A stretch of DNA of 55,074 bases from assembly GCA_944387405.1 (NCBI GenBank), contig CALXET010000008.1, positions 1 to 55,074 of the forward strand, written 5' to 3'. The stretch comes from an uncultured Clostridia bacterium (GTDB lineage Bacteria; Bacillota; Clostridia; TANB77; CAG-508). Below, piece after piece: positions 27,277 through 37,219 of the stretch. Position numbers and translations under genes: made by a program. The notes under the pieces are model-generated. The model did no database searches, was not told the DNA's origin, and saw only the letters and a list, made by a program, of their open reading frames with translations. How positions within the stretch are numbered: the first letter of the stretch is position 1; each line of letters opens with the position of its first letter.

Positions 27277-28050
27277 CTATTTCCATAATCTTTTCATATG
27301 GTTTATTGCACTTTTCTCTAATCTAGACACTTGTGCCTGCGAAATTCCTATTTCTTCCGCAACTTCCATTTGGGTTCTTCCATCAAAAAATCTTTTACTA
27401 ATAATCATTTTTTCTTTTTCATTTAACTTTTTTAAAGCTTCTAACATTGTAATATTTTCTGCCCAAAATTCATCAGTATTTTTTTTATCTTTTACTTGAT
27501 CCATAATATATACACTATCTGTTCCATCATTATATACAGGCTCTTGAAGAGATATTGGATCTTGTATAGCATCTAAGCAAAATGAAATTTCTTCTTTTGA
27601 TACCTCTAATTCTTTTGCTATCTCTTCTATTGACGGTTCTTTTCCTGTTTCTTTAGTCTTTTTTTCTTTTACTTGTAAGACTTTATAAGCCAAATCTCTT
27701 ATTGATCTACTTACTCTTACCATATTATTATCTCTTAAATATCTTCTTATTTCACCTACTATCATAGGAACTGCATATGTGCTAAATTGCACATTTAATG
27801 TTATATCAAAATTATCTATTGCTTTAATAAGTCCAACACATCCTATCTGAAATAAATCATCAGCATTTTCTCCTCTTCCAGAAAATCTTCCAACAACGCT
27901 TAACACTAATCTCAGATTTCCATTTATAAACTTTTCCCTTGCTTCTTTATCTCCATCTTTTATCTTTTTTAATAGTTCATTTTTTTCTTCATTTGATAAT
28001 ACTGGTAATTTAGATGTGTTTACTCCACATATCTCAACCCTATTAATCAA
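27277..28050 (-). CDS. sigG: Forespore sigma factor SigG
   Basis: Late forespore RNA polymerase sigma factor. 257 residues: an N-terminal RVEICGVNTSKLPVLSNEE, which is the SigG signature distinguishing it from SigF, then region 2 (ADDLFQIGCVGLIKAIDNFD, STYAVPMIVGEIRRYLRDNN), region 3 (VSRSIRDLAYKVLQVKEK) and region 4 with an HTH (RTQMEVAEEIGISQAQVSRLEKSA). The start is TTG 28050 with AAAGGAGG, an unusual start codon that may lower output. No SigF/SigG-type promoter was confidently seen upstream. Confidence 0.93.
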   Translation of the reverse strand: MINRVEICGVNTSKLPVLSNEEKNELLKKIKDGDKEAREKFINGNLRLVLSVVGRFSGRGENADDLFQIGCVGLIKAIDNFDITLNVQFSTYAVPMIVGEIRRYLRDNNMVRVSRSIRDLAYKVLQVKEKKTKETGKEPSIEEIAKELEVSKEEISFCLDAIQDPISLQEPVYNDGTDSVYIMDQVKDKKNTDEFWAENITMLEALKKLNEKEKMIISKRFFDGRTQMEVAEEIGISQAQVSRLEKSAINHMKRLWK

Positions 28051-28129
28051 ATAAAAAACCTCCTTTAGGAAATATCATTAAATATCTTTGACTTCATTAT
28101 TTCCAAAATAGGGATTTCTTATTCGACTC

Positions 28130-28158
28130 TTGAAATAAATGTCTTGATTTTGTATACT
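28130..28158 (+). promoter_or_regulatory. Promoter of the GDSL hydrolase gene
   Basis: TTGAAA (28130-28135), 17-bp spacer, TATACT (28153-28158), 20 bp before the start. Confidence 0.6.
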
Positions 28159-28178
28159 ATTTTTATAGGTGATAATTT

Positions 28179-29195
28179 ATGAAGAAAATAAAAATAGTAT
28201 TTATTTTTCTCATTATTTTATTAGTATTATCACTATCATACTTATGCTACAGATTATTTTTAGAAATATCTTATAAAGATTCATTTAATCAAAATGTGTC
28301 AACTATCAGTACTTCTAATAATAAGTTACAAAATAATGAGAAAACAAACATAAATAAAACTAAACAAATAAATATAGATGATTCTAAAATAAAAAAGATT
28401 CAAAACAAGATTAAAAATTATACTGCTCTTGGTGATAGTATAACTCTTGGAACAGGTCTTGAAAACATAGATACAGAAGCTTATCCATCATTACTAACAA
28501 ATACTTTTAATATTGAATCAACAAATTATGGAATAGACGGTATGAATTCTTCTTGGCTTTTATATAATATTAAACATGGTGATTATGTAGATTCCATAAA
28601 AGATGCTGATCTTATCACTATATCTGTTGGTTCAAATGATATTTTATGGATTTTCTATCAAATAATTGCTGATGCTTTTAATGTTGATATTAATAATTGT
28701 GATAATTTAATACAAAGTATTTCAGAAAATTTTGCTGAAGCTAATATTACAGAAAAAATAAAAATGATAAAAAAACTATATGAAAATACATACTCTGACA
28801 AAACAAAAAAAGATTTAAAAGATGCAATTGAAAATTACAAAAAAACTTGGCCTGAATTAGTAAAAACAATTAAGAATATTAACCCTAAAGGTGAACTTAT
28901 TGTTATAGAGTATTATAATCCTTATCACAATATTGTTCTTCCATTTTTTAATACAAATTCAATTAGTTTTAATAAATATTTAGATTCCTATGTTGATGAA
29001 TTAAATAATTTTCTATATGAAAACAATAATTTAGGATATGATATTGCTTATATTAAAGATGATTTCTACAAATCTGATTCTACCAATGTTCATATATCAC
29101 CATTTAATTTTAGTCTAGATCCTCATCCTAATAAAAACGGTCATCATATTATTTATGAGAAAATAATTAATTTATTAAATGAAAAAAGCAAGTAA
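28179..29195 (+). CDS. Membrane-anchored/secreted SGNH (GDSL) hydrolase
   Basis: 338 residues. An N-terminal signal-anchor (about 4-25), a Asn/Lys-rich linker, then the SGNH fold from about 80: block I YTALGDSITLGTG with the catalytic Ser, block III ITISVGSNDILW, and block V LDPHPNKNGHHI, giving the Asp/His pair. Esterases of this group act on lipids, acetylated sugars or peptidoglycan; the substrate cannot be read from sequence. AGGTGA precedes the ATG. Monocistronic, with a terminator overlapping its end. Confidence 0.88.
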   Translation: MKKIKIVFIFLIILLVLSLSYLCYRLFLEISYKDSFNQNVSTISTSNNKLQNNEKTNINKTKQINIDDSKIKKIQNKIKNYTALGDSITLGTGLENIDTEAYPSLLTNTFNIESTNYGIDGMNSSWLLYNIKHGDYVDSIKDADLITISVGSNDILWIFYQIIADAFNVDINNCDNLIQSISENFAEANITEKIKMIKKLYENTYSDKTKKDLKDAIENYKKTWPELVKTIKNINPKGELIVIEYYNPYHNIVLPFFNTNSISFNKYLDSYVDELNNFLYENNNLGYDIAYIKDDFYKSDSTNVHISPFNFSLDPHPNKNGHHIIYEKIINLLNEKSK

Positions 29196-29225
29196 TAAGA
29201 ATTTCTTAAAACTTGCTTTTCTTTT
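29184..29225. terminator. Bidirectional terminator
   Basis: AAAAGCAAGT (29184-29193), which overlaps the stop codon, pairs with ACTTGCTTTT (29211-29220), followed by CTTTTATTTT. Shared by convergent genes. Confidence 0.75.
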
Positions 29226-29242
29226 ATTTTAAAAACTTTTAA

Positions 29243-29794
29243 TTATTCTCCAAAATATCTTTTTAATAATCCATCAAAACCTCTACCGTGTCTTGCTTCA
29301 TCTTTTGCCATTTCATGAACTGTATCATGAATAGCATCATATCCTAATTCTTTAGCTCTAGTTGCAAGTTCTTTCTTACCAGCACAAGCACCACATTCAG
29401 CTTCAGCTCTAAGCATTAAGTTTTTCTTTGTATCTGGATATACAACTTCTCCTAGTAATTCTGCAAATTTAGCTGCATGTTCTGCTTCTTCAAAAGCATA
29501 TCTTTTATAAGCTTCTGCAATTTCTGGATATCCTTCTCTATCTGCTTGACGACTCATTGCTAGATACATTCCAACTTCTGTACATTCTCCTGTAAAGTTG
29601 TCTTGTAATCCTTTAACAACTTCTTCATCTAATCCTTGAGCAACTCCGATAACATGTTCATCAACATATTCTTTAGCTACTTCTTCTGTTCTTTCATAAA
29701 ACTTATCTTTACCTGCACCACATTGAGGACATTTTTCTGGAGCTTCTTCTCCAAAATGAACATATCCACAAACTCTACATACAAATGCTTTCAT
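29243..29794 (-). CDS. Reverse rubrerythrin (NADH peroxidase)
   Basis: Non-heme diiron peroxide-reducing protein of anaerobes. 183 residues with an N-terminal rubredoxin-like domain ([21 protein letters not shown]) before the ferritin-like diiron domain ([51 protein letters not shown]). In classical rubrerythrin the rubredoxin is C-terminal, so this is the 'reverse' type found in clostridia. TTGACT/TATAAT (29854-29827, spacer 16) is a good promoter. Codon usage is GC-leaning (GAA/GCT rich), consistent with strong expression. Confidence 0.95.
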   Translation of the reverse strand: MKAFVCRVCGYVHFGEEAPEKCPQCGAGKDKFYERTEEVAKEYVDEHVIGVAQGLDEEVVKGLQDNFTGECTEVGMYLAMSRQADREGYPEIAEAYKRYAFEEAEHAAKFAELLGEVVYPDTKKNLMLRAEAECGACAGKKELATRAKELGYDAIHDTVHEMAKDEARHGRGFDGLLKRYFGE

Positions 29795-29826
29795 ATTTCA
29801 TACCTCCATTTTTAAACTTCAAATAT

Positions 29827-29854
29827 ATTATATATTGTTATTTTATAAAGTCAA
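29827..29854 (-). promoter_or_regulatory. Rubrerythrin promoter
   Basis: TTGACT (29854-29849), 16-bp spacer, TATAAT (29832-29827) on the minus strand. Confidence 0.65.
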
Positions 29855-29856
29855 TA

Positions 29857-30276
29857 TTAAAATTTCATTAAATTTAATCCAATTTCATCACTTAATTCTC
29901 TATCTACATTACCATCTATTTTATTCACGATAATTTCTGAAGTTGCTGATATATTACATCTTACTAAATGTCCACCTTTTGTAATACCTGTTTCATCGCT
30001 AAAATTAATATGTAAATGCAAATATACTTCTCCATCTTTTCTAGTAGCATTTCCTATTAATGAAGTAATTTCAAACATTCCTTCAAAAGTTGTTGTTTTA
30101 TATTCTTTAGTATTTACATTAAAAAGTCCAATTTCTACTAAATTACTTGCTCCAAGTCCAGTGATTTCCGCTACTTTAATATTCTCTTTTTTGCATAGTT
30201 CCTTAAGTTTTTCCACAATTTCTTCACCTTTGTTGATTCTTACTACATATGAATTATTAAATTTTCTATATTCCAT
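29857..30276 (-). CDS. PPC/DUF296 domain protein
   Basis: 139-residue single-domain protein of the Plants-and-Prokaryotes-Conserved (DUF296) family, trimeric in known structures: YVVRINKGEEIVEKLKELCKKENIKVAEITGLGA, then YLHLHINFSDETGITKGGHLVRCNISATSEIIV. Plant relatives bind DNA through AT-hooks, which are absent here, so a DNA role should not be assumed. Stand-alone on the minus strand upstream of rubrerythrin. Confidence 0.85.
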   Translation of the reverse strand: MEYRKFNNSYVVRINKGEEIVEKLKELCKKENIKVAEITGLGASNLVEIGLFNVNTKEYKTTTFEGMFEITSLIGNATRKDGEVYLHLHINFSDETGITKGGHLVRCNISATSEIIVNKIDGNVDRELSDEIGLNLMKF

Positions 30277-30395
30277 TTCTACCTCCTATATTTTATATCC
30301 TTTATGTTAAATCTTATTTATACATTTTATAATCTTAATCTCATTAATTCAATATTTACTTTATTAAAATATTTGTTAAAAAACTTTAATAATTT

Positions 30396-31247
30396 TTAAA
30401 AATCTATCACACCTTCATATACTTTAACAGCATCTCCAATTAAATAAATATTATTTTCATTGTCTATTTCAATATTTAAAATTCCACCATCTAATTCAAC
30501 TTTAATTTTATTTTTTACTTTATTATTTTTAAAGCAAGCATATGCGCTAGCACAAGCTCCTGTACCACATGATAGAGTTTGCCCCACTCCCCTTTCAAAC
30601 ACTTTCATCTTTATAGTTTCATCATTTATAATCTCTATAAATTCTACATTTGTTTTACTTGGAAAATATTTATAACTTTCAATTATTTTTCCTAATTTAT
30701 TTATATCAATATCTTTCAAGCTTTTAACCTCAATTACTGTATGAGGATTTCCCATAGATAAACATGATCCAATATATTCTTTCCCTTTTATATTAAATAA
30801 AACTTTAATAACTCTTTCACTATTTGTGTTTGCACTATATGGTAAATATATTGGAATTTTTTTGTGATTTAATATGGGTTTTCCCATATTAACTTTAATT
30901 TCCATAACTTTTCCATTTTCTAAAATATATTCTATTTTCTTTATTCCGGATAATGTTTCGATAAATATAGGATTTTTTTCTATTATTTTTTTATCATATG
31001 CATATTTTGCTACACATCTTATACCGTTTCCGCACATTTCTGCTTCACTACCATCACTATTAAATATTCTCATTGAAATATCTGCATTTTTACTTTTTCC
31101 TATAAAAATTAATCCATCTGCACCAATTCCATAATGTCTATCACATAAAAATTTAGAAAATATTTTTAAATTATATCTAATATTTTCATTATATCTCATA
31201 CAGATAAAGTCATTTCCTAATCCTTGCATTTTAGTAAATTCTATCAA
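30396..31247 (-). CDS. dapF: Diaminopimelate epimerase
   Basis: Converts LL-DAP to meso-DAP for wall cross-linking and lysine. 283 residues with both catalytic cysteine motifs: SEAEMCGNGIRC (about 69-80) and QTLSCGTGACASA (about 215-227), plus the opening FTKMQGLGNDF. It follows rsmA on the same strand but after a terminator. It complements dapL and the DNPR-type MurE in this window. Confidence 0.95.
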   Translation of the reverse strand: MIEFTKMQGLGNDFICMRYNENIRYNLKIFSKFLCDRHYGIGADGLIFIGKSKNADISMRIFNSDGSEAEMCGNGIRCVAKYAYDKKIIEKNPIFIETLSGIKKIEYILENGKVMEIKVNMGKPILNHKKIPIYLPYSANTNSERVIKVLFNIKGKEYIGSCLSMGNPHTVIEVKSLKDIDINKLGKIIESYKYFPSKTNVEFIEIINDETIKMKVFERGVGQTLSCGTGACASAYACFKNNKVKNKIKVELDGGILNIEIDNENNIYLIGDAVKVYEGVIDF

Positions 31248-31300
31248 AATAAATCACCTCTTTTAATATTATGATTTATTTTGAAATATATGAAAAACAC

Positions 31301-31329
31301 AAAAAATCAGATTACACTAAGTAATCTGA
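31301..31329 (-). terminator. rsmA terminator
   Basis: TCAGATTAC (31329-31321) pairs with GTAATCTGA (31315-31307), then TTTTTTG on the minus strand. The stem overlaps the rsmA stop codon. Confidence 0.85.
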
Positions 31330-32163
31330 AATCTTTGCAAAATCTTCTATTTTTAGTTTTTCTCCTCTTATTTTTATATCAATATTAAGAGTATTTAAGC
31401 ATTTTTCACATTCATCTTTTGAATTAAATATTTTTCCATTTACTAAAGCATTAACAAGTGTTTTTCTTTTTTGCATAAATGCAGCTTTAATAATTTTAAA
31501 AAACAATTTTTCATCTTTTACTTTCACTCTTGGTTCCTTTAAAATGTCTAATTTTATAACTGATGATGTCACTTCTGGTTCAGGAATAAATGAAGTATTC
31601 GGAACATTAAATAATAAAGATGGCTCTGAATAATAATAAACTGCATATGTAATACTCCCTGTTTCTTTATCTCCAGGAATAGTTGTTAATCTTTCTGCTA
31701 CTTCTTTTTGAACCATTACAGTAATACTTTCTATATCTAATTTCTCTTCTAAAAGTTTCATTATGATTGGAGTTGTAATATAGTATGGTAAATTTGCAAC
31801 AATTTTAACCTTTTTAATTCCATTATTTTTATTTTCTGAAATTAAATTTTTTAAATCAACTTTTAAAACATCATCATTTATTATATTAAAATTGTCATAA
31901 AGCGAAAATCTATCATTTAAAATGTTTATCATTCTTTTGTCTAACTCTATACATATTACTTTTGCTTTAGTATCTAGCAAATATTTTGTTAAAGTACCAA
32001 GTCCTGGTCCTATTTCAATTACTAAATCATCTTTTGAAACATCTGCAGAATCTACTATATTTTCAACTATTTCTTCATCAATCAAGAAATTTTGACCTAA
32101 ACTTTTGTTAGCATACAAATTATACTTTTTCATTATAAATTTCGTTTCTTCTAATAACCTCAT
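31312..32163 (-). CDS. rsmA: 16S rRNA dimethyladenosine transferase RsmA (KsgA)
   Basis: Dimethylates A1518/A1519 in 16S rRNA during small-subunit maturation. 283 residues with YANKSLGQNFLIDEEIVENIV, SAM-binding VIEIGPGLGTLTKYLL, VANLPYYITTPIIMKLLEE (the NLPY motif) and FIPEPEVTSSVIKL. ATG at 32163 follows AGGTGATGAA. Divergent from the PBP gene; the hairpin at its end overlaps the stop codon. Confidence 0.96.
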   Translation of the reverse strand: MRLLEETKFIMKKYNLYANKSLGQNFLIDEEIVENIVDSADVSKDDLVIEIGPGLGTLTKYLLDTKAKVICIELDKRMINILNDRFSLYDNFNIINDDVLKVDLKNLISENKNNGIKKVKIVANLPYYITTPIIMKLLEEKLDIESITVMVQKEVAERLTTIPGDKETGSITYAVYYYSEPSLLFNVPNTSFIPEPEVTSSVIKLDILKEPRVKVKDEKLFFKIIKAAFMQKRKTLVNALVNGKIFNSKDECEKCLNTLNIDIKIRGEKLKIEDFAKISDYLV

Positions 32164-32190
32164 TTCATCACCTTTTTATATTATATCATA

Positions 32191-32219
32191 TTGATTTTTA
32201 TTAATCTATAATATAAAAT
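32191..32219 (+). promoter_or_regulatory. Promoter of the second PBP
   Basis: TTGATT (32191-32196), 17-bp spacer, TAAAAT (32214-32219), 29 bp before the ATG. Confidence 0.5.
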
Positions 32220-32247
32220 TATTATATTAAAAAGTAAAGTGGTGATT

Positions 32248-34498
32248 ATGAAAAAAATTAATAGAGTTTTAGAAAAAAGAAATTTAAAAAGAGCAAGTAG
32301 TCAGGATTCCGATTATTACAGCAAAAAAGTTATTTTACACAGATCTTTATTTCTGCTGTTTGCTTTAATTTTCCTTTTAATCTTATTACTTACTAGAATA
32401 GCTTATATTCAATTTATAAAAGGAGAAGAATATAGTACTGCTGCTTATAAACAACAAACAAAAAGTGAAGTACTTAGTCCTAAAAGAGGAATTATATACG
32501 ATTCAACAGGCAAAGTTTTAGCACGAAGTTCTACAGTATATACTATAAGTGTTAATCCACGGAAAAATTCTTTATAAAGATGATTCTCAGGTATCTAATG
32601 ATTTATTAGCAGAAAAGTTTTCAGAATTGTTTGACCTTGAATATAAAGACGTTATAAAAGATTTATCTTCTACTTCTTCAGTAGTTACTATTGCGAAAAA
32701 AGTTTCAAATAATAAATCAGAAGAATTACAAAAATGGATGGAATTAAATAATATTACAAGTGGAATAAATATAGACGAAGATACAAAAAGGACATATCCT
32801 TATGATTCCCTCGCAGCTCATCTAATTGGATTTTGTGGCTCTGATAATCAAGGACTAGAAGGATTAGAAGCAGAATGGGATGATACATTAAAAGGAACTT
32901 TTGGTAGAATAGTTGCTACAACAGATGTAAATAAAAATATTATCTCAGATGAAAGTGAACAATATATACCTGCTGAAAACGGTAGTGACATTTATTTAAC
33001 AATAGATGTAAATGCTCAATCAGTTGCTGAGAAATATTTAAAACAAGCTGTGGAAGAAAATAAAGCTGATTCAGGAACTGTTATTATAATGGATCCTACA
33101 GATGGAGATATTCTTACAATGGCGAATTATCCTACATACAATTTAAATGAACCATTCGAACCTAACACACCTGAGCTTAAAAAGACTTGGGACGATCTAT
33201 CTAATGATGAACAAGCTGAAGCTACATATGCTATGTGGAGAAATTCAGCTGTATCTGATGGTTATGAGCCTGGATCTACTTTTAAAATAGTTACTGCTTC
33301 AATTGCTCTTGAAGAAGGTTTAGTAGAAACTGATAAAAAACAATTTACTTGTAATAGAGTAATGACTGTTGCAGACAGAAAAATAAGTTGCTGGGCAAGT
33401 TCTGCACATGGCTCATTAACTTTAAGAGAAGCTTTAGAAAAATCATGTAACCCATCATTTATACAAGTTGGGCAAAAAATTGGTGTATCTACTTTTTATA
33501 AATATATAGATGCATTTGGTTTAAGAGGAAAAACTGGTGCTAGAGTCTCTGGAGAAGCATCTGGATACTTCTATAATGAAGAAGATTGTGGCCCTGTTGA
33601 ACTTGCAACAATGTCATTTGGTCAGAGATTTACAATTACTCCTCTACAATTAATTACTACAGTTTGCGGAATTGTAAATGATGGAAAGGTAATGCAACCT
33701 AGAATAGTTTATAAAACAGTAAATTCAGATACTGGTGTTACAACAAACATAGATCCTGTAGAAGTAAGACAAGTTATATCTGAAGAAACTTCTGCAACGA
33801 TGAGAGATTTATTAAAATCTGTTGTAACAGATGGTACTGGTGGATATGCTTCAGTTACAGGATATTCAATTGGTGGAAAAAGTGGTACTTCTGAACCACC
33901 TGTAAACAAAAAAGAAGAAGGTTATGTTGCTTCATTTGTTGCAGTTGCCCCAATCGATAATCCTCAAGTTGTTTGTCTTGTTATATTAAAAGACCCAAAA
34001 GGTAGAAGTCATCAAGGTGGTACAATTGCTGCACCTGTTGCTTCACAAATATTAACAGAAGTACTTCCTGATCTAGGTATAGTATCTTCTGAAGGTGGAA
34101 CAGAAAAAGATGATTTAATTACTTTATCAGATGTTTCTGGAAAATCATATAAGGAAGCTAAAGAAACTTTAGAAAAAGCTGGATTCAAAGTATTAAATTG
34201 TTCAAAATCTACAAATTACACTGTTGCAAATCAATCTCCTAAATCCGGAATATCTCTTGAGGAAGGTTCTATAATTTGCTTATATGATGAAAACACTAAA
34301 CAATCTACTGTTAAGGTTCCAAATCTTAAAGGATTATCATTATCACAAGCTAGATCTAAACTTCATGATTTAGATTTAAATATAGAAATTGATGGTGCTG
34401 GAAATGTAATTTCTCAAGACATTGCAGAAGGAACTAAAGTCGACAAAGGTACTATTATCTCAGTTACTTTAAGAAGTTCTAGTGGCGGAGGTCAATAA
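32248..34498 (+). CDS. Class B PBP with two PASTA domains, read through a +1 frameshift at CGG
   Basis: Peptidoglycan transpeptidase, 749 residues after correction. Anchor helix (about 30-50), dimerisation domain, transpeptidase (EPGSTFK near 342, KSCNPSF, GGKSGTSE near 543; note KSG instead of the usual KTG), and two PASTA domains from about 630 (DVSGKSYKEAKETL and VPNLKGLSLSQARSKL). From ATG 32248 (AGTGGTG site), 104 codons end at VNP, and the next codon is CGG (32560-32562), giving an early stop at 32575. Skipping the C reads VNP-GKILYKDD, which aligns with the SpoVD-like paralogue at 7520 (VNPKNIKNENKE). No other lesion. Possibly the vegetative PBP2 partner of FtsW. Confidence 0.9.
32560..32562 (+). 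other. In-frame CGG, +1 frameshift site in the PASTA PBP
   Basis: Codon 105 of the 0 frame. Context CCA CGG AAA. The conserved frame is CCA, skip C, GGA AAA ATT. The 0 frame would stop five codons later. Confidence 0.85.
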
Positions 34499-34504
34499 AA
34501 TAAT

Positions 34505-34571
34505 AAAAAAATAGTAGAAAATATGTACTAAATCTAAAAAGGTTATACAATATTTTCTACTATTTTTATTT
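34505..34571. terminator. Bidirectional terminator
   Basis: Arms around 34507-34522 and 34551-34567 (AAATAGTAGAAAATA / TATTTTCTACTATTT) with a 28-nt loop and flanking A/T runs, between convergent genes. Confidence 0.7.
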
Positions 34572-34586
34572 TGAAAATATATATCT

Positions 34587-34841
34587 TTATTTATTTTCTT
34601 CTTTAATTTTTTCAAGGCCTCTTGCTAATTGGTCTGGACAAGAAGTCCCTTTTTTCCCGCAAGGTATTCCTTTTAATAAATTAATTACTTCATCAATCTT
34701 TTTTCCAACAACTAATCTACTAACTCCTAATGTATTTCCTGGACAACCACCAACAATTTCTGCACTTTTTATTACATCATTTTCTATATCTACTATCATT
34801 TCCATAGAACATACACCTGAAGGTCTAAATTTATATACCAT
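34587..34841 (-). CDS. TSCPD-domain protein
   Basis: 84-residue protein with the named TSCPD motif (KKGTSCPDQLARGLEK near the C-terminus) and paired cysteines (GVCSMEM, GGCPGNT, IPCGKKGTSC). The domain also occurs at the end of some B12-dependent ribonucleotide reductases; stand-alone forms are common in clostridia with unknown role, probably metal binding. It starts 2 bp after the hslO stop, so the two are co-transcribed. Confidence 0.88.
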   Translation of the reverse strand: MVYKFRPSGVCSMEMIVDIENDVIKSAEIVGGCPGNTLGVSRLVVGKKIDEVINLLKGIPCGKKGTSCPDQLARGLEKIKEENK

Positions 34842-34842
34842 A

Positions 34843-35733
34843 TTAATCCCCCATTTCTTTTATTATTTTTTCTATATACTTTTTATCAAAAACATATTTT
34901 TTATTACAAAATTGGCACACTGTCTCTATCTTATCATCATCTTTAATAATATCTTCTAATTCTTTTTTTCCAAGAGAAATTAAGCCGTTTTCAAACTTTT
35001 CTCTACTACAATCACATTTATATTCAGGTTCTATTTCATCTTCTAATATTACTAAATTTTCATCACCAGTTACTTTTTTGGCTATATCCTCTAAACTCAA
35101 ATTTTCTGAAAGCATATTACTAATCGAACCTGCTTTTTTTATATTCTCCTCTAATTTAGTTATTATATCATCTGTCCCATCGGGCATTAAATTTAATCTA
35201 TAACCTCCACTTGATTTAACTCCATTTTTATTAACTAGTACACCTAATGCTATAGCAGTTGGTTTTTGCTCAGAATCAGCATAATATTTTGTAAAATCTT
35301 CTGCTATTTCTCCAGTAACTATAGGTGTAATTCCTATATATGGCTCTTTTAATCCTATATCCTTAATTATATTAATATAACCATCTTTTCCAACGGCCCC
35401 TCCTACATCAATTTTTCCTATATTATTCAATGGAAGTTCAATTAGCGGATTTTGCATATATCCTTTAACCTTAGATTCATTATTTGATACTACTACAATC
35501 TTTCCTACTGGTCCTCTTCCGTCTATCTGAATTGTTATATTATCTTTTTCAGATTTAAGTTCTGATCCCATTATCACTGCCATAGTAAGTACTCTTCCAA
35601 GTACAGCTGTCGTAGTTGGGGTTAAATCATGTATTTTTCTAGCTTCTTCTACTAAGTTTGTTGTTCTTGCACAAATTATACTTACTTTACCATCATATGC
35701 TAATACCTTAATTATTTTATCTTTACTATTCAT
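34843..35733 (-). CDS. hslO: Redox-regulated chaperone Hsp33
   Basis: Holdase chaperone activated by disulfide formation during oxidative stress. 296 residues: the N-terminal core (TTNLVEEARKIHDLTPTTTAVLGRVL, SGGYRLNLMPDG) and the zinc-binding tail with four cysteines in CDCSREKF (about 240-247) and CQFCNKKYVFD (about 275-285). Length is standard. The ATG has AGAGGTG upstream. Confidence 0.95.
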   Translation of the reverse strand: MNSKDKIIKVLAYDGKVSIICARTTNLVEEARKIHDLTPTTTAVLGRVLTMAVIMGSELKSEKDNITIQIDGRGPVGKIVVVSNNESKVKGYMQNPLIELPLNNIGKIDVGGAVGKDGYINIIKDIGLKEPYIGITPIVTGEIAEDFTKYYADSEQKPTAIALGVLVNKNGVKSSGGYRLNLMPDGTDDIITKLEENIKKAGSISNMLSENLSLEDIAKKVTGDENLVILEDEIEPEYKCDCSREKFENGLISLGKKELEDIIKDDDKIETVCQFCNKKYVFDKKYIEKIIKEMGD

Positions 35734-35800
35734 ATTTCACCTCTTGTAATTTCTAGATTTATATTATAACACGATTTTAAAATTTTGCATATTTATTTTA

Positions 35801-35829
35801 TTGTATAAAATATATCTTAATGTTATAAT
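35801..35829 (+). promoter_or_regulatory. Promoter of the DnaJ-like gene
   Basis: TTGTAT (35801-35806), 17-bp spacer, TATAAT (35824-35829), 29 bp before the start. Confidence 0.6.
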
Positions 35830-35858
35830 TTTTGTAAACTAATAAAAAGGAGTTTAGT

Positions 35859-36554
35859 ATGTCTAATCTTAATTACTATGAAATATTAGAAGTAAATGAG
35901 AATGCATCAATTGAAGTTATAGATAAAGCTTATAGAGTTCTTGCGAAAAAATATCATCCTGATGTCTATGAAGGTGATAAAAAACAGGCTGAAGCTATGA
36001 TGCAAAAATTAAATGAAGCTTATGATGTTTTATCTGATGAAAATAAAAGATCAAATTATGATGCAATATTAAAAAGAAAAAAACAAATTGAACTTGAAAA
36101 AAGTATCACTGAAAATAAAAAAAATTCATCAATTGATAGCCAAAACTTTAATAATATAAATTCTCAAACTGAAACTGATACTCCTTTAAATAATCCTGCA
36201 AAGTATAATAAAGAAAAATTTGTTGTAGATACAACATATATGGATGAAAAACAAAAAAGAAAAATTAAAAAGAAATTACAAGAAAGATATGTTGAAGCAT
36301 ATGATAATTACTTACGTTCTAGAGGATATAAATTAAGATACAAGTGGACTCCTAAAAGATTTTTAAAAGCAATTCTTATTGTAGCTTTTAGTATACTAAT
36401 TTTAACTTTAATCTTTTTTCTACCACCTGTACATAATTATTTTGTATCTGTTTATGAATCAAATCCTATATTTAAAATGACAGTCGATTTAATTTCTTCA
36501 TTTTTCTCTGCAATTATAACTACTTTTTCAAGTATATTTGATTCAATATTTTAA
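35859..36554 (+). CDS. DnaJ-domain membrane protein
   Basis: 231 residues with an N-terminal J domain (about 3-67) including the HPD loop in [16 protein letters not shown], a Lys/Asn-rich linker, and a C-terminal hydrophobic segment (about 170-192, [20 protein letters not shown]) plus a second helix near the end. It lacks the Gly/Phe and zinc domains of DnaJ, so it is a J-co-chaperone recruiting DnaK to the membrane. GGAG precedes the ATG. Confidence 0.85.
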   Translation: MSNLNYYEILEVNENASIEVIDKAYRVLAKKYHPDVYEGDKKQAEAMMQKLNEAYDVLSDENKRSNYDAILKRKKQIELEKSITENKKNSSIDSQNFNNINSQTETDTPLNNPAKYNKEKFVVDTTYMDEKQKRKIKKKLQERYVEAYDNYLRSRGYKLRYKWTPKRFLKAILIVAFSILILTLIFFLPPVHNYFVSVYESNPIFKMTVDLISSFFSAIITTFSSIFDSIF

Positions 36555-36572
36555 TTATTTTATAAAACAATA

Positions 36573-36614
36573 AATCCAGTACACTTCTAATTTCTAGAAA
36601 ATGTACTGGATTTT
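36573..36614. terminator. Bidirectional terminator
   Basis: AAATCCAGTACA (36573-36584) pairs perfectly with TGTACTGGATTT (36603-36614), 18-nt loop, with T/A runs on both sides. Confidence 0.8.
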
Positions 36615-36621
36615 ATTAATC

Positions 36622-37020
36622 TTAATTATCTGTTCCTACTCCCTCTGTAAAAATATCTGTAATTCCAAGTTTTTCTCCAACTTTATCAATTAGTGGATTA
36701 GTTACATATGTTTCTTTTCCATCACTTGTTTGTACTACATAAATTCTTGTAGGAATTTCGTATTCTTTTACTTGTCCTAATATTTCTTGGACATCTTCTT
36801 TACTCATTGATTTTTTTAAAGTATTTACTCCATCATTATTAAATAATACTTTTCCGTTTTCATATATATATACTATATTAGTTCCAGAACGTGCCATATT
36901 CTCAATCCTCATAACATAATTTCCTGGAACATAAAGTAAATTGTAAGCTACAAATCCAATAACTATTAATAAAAATATTAATAATCCAAGTACCATTATA
37001 AGTATTGTACCTTTTTTCAT
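36622..37020 (-). CDS. Unknown membrane-anchored protein
   Basis: 132 residues, not recognised. N-terminal helix (about 5-30, TILIMVLGLLIFLLIVIGFVAYNLL) then a soluble domain (NYVMRIENMARSGTNIVYIYENGKVLFN..., IYVVQTSDGKETYVTN) with no cysteine. Probably extracytoplasmic. AGATGTGAGAAG precedes the ATG. Monocistronic. Confidence 0.6.
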   Translation of the reverse strand: MKKGTILIMVLGLLIFLLIVIGFVAYNLLYVPGNYVMRIENMARSGTNIVYIYENGKVLFNNDGVNTLKKSMSKEDVQEILGQVKEYEIPTRIYVVQTSDGKETYVTNPLIDKVGEKLGITDIFTEGVGTDN

Positions 37021-37219
37021 CTTCTCACATCTCCTTTTATCTTATGTTTGTTACATTTATTATATTATATACAAAAAATAATATCAAACATTTAAGTAAT
37101 ATTTTTTATTATTTTTTTGTTAAATTTATATTATGTTTTTATTAATTTTATATTAAATATTTATTAATATTTTATTTAACTTTTTGAAATTACATTCATA
37201 TATTATATTAGGTGATTTT

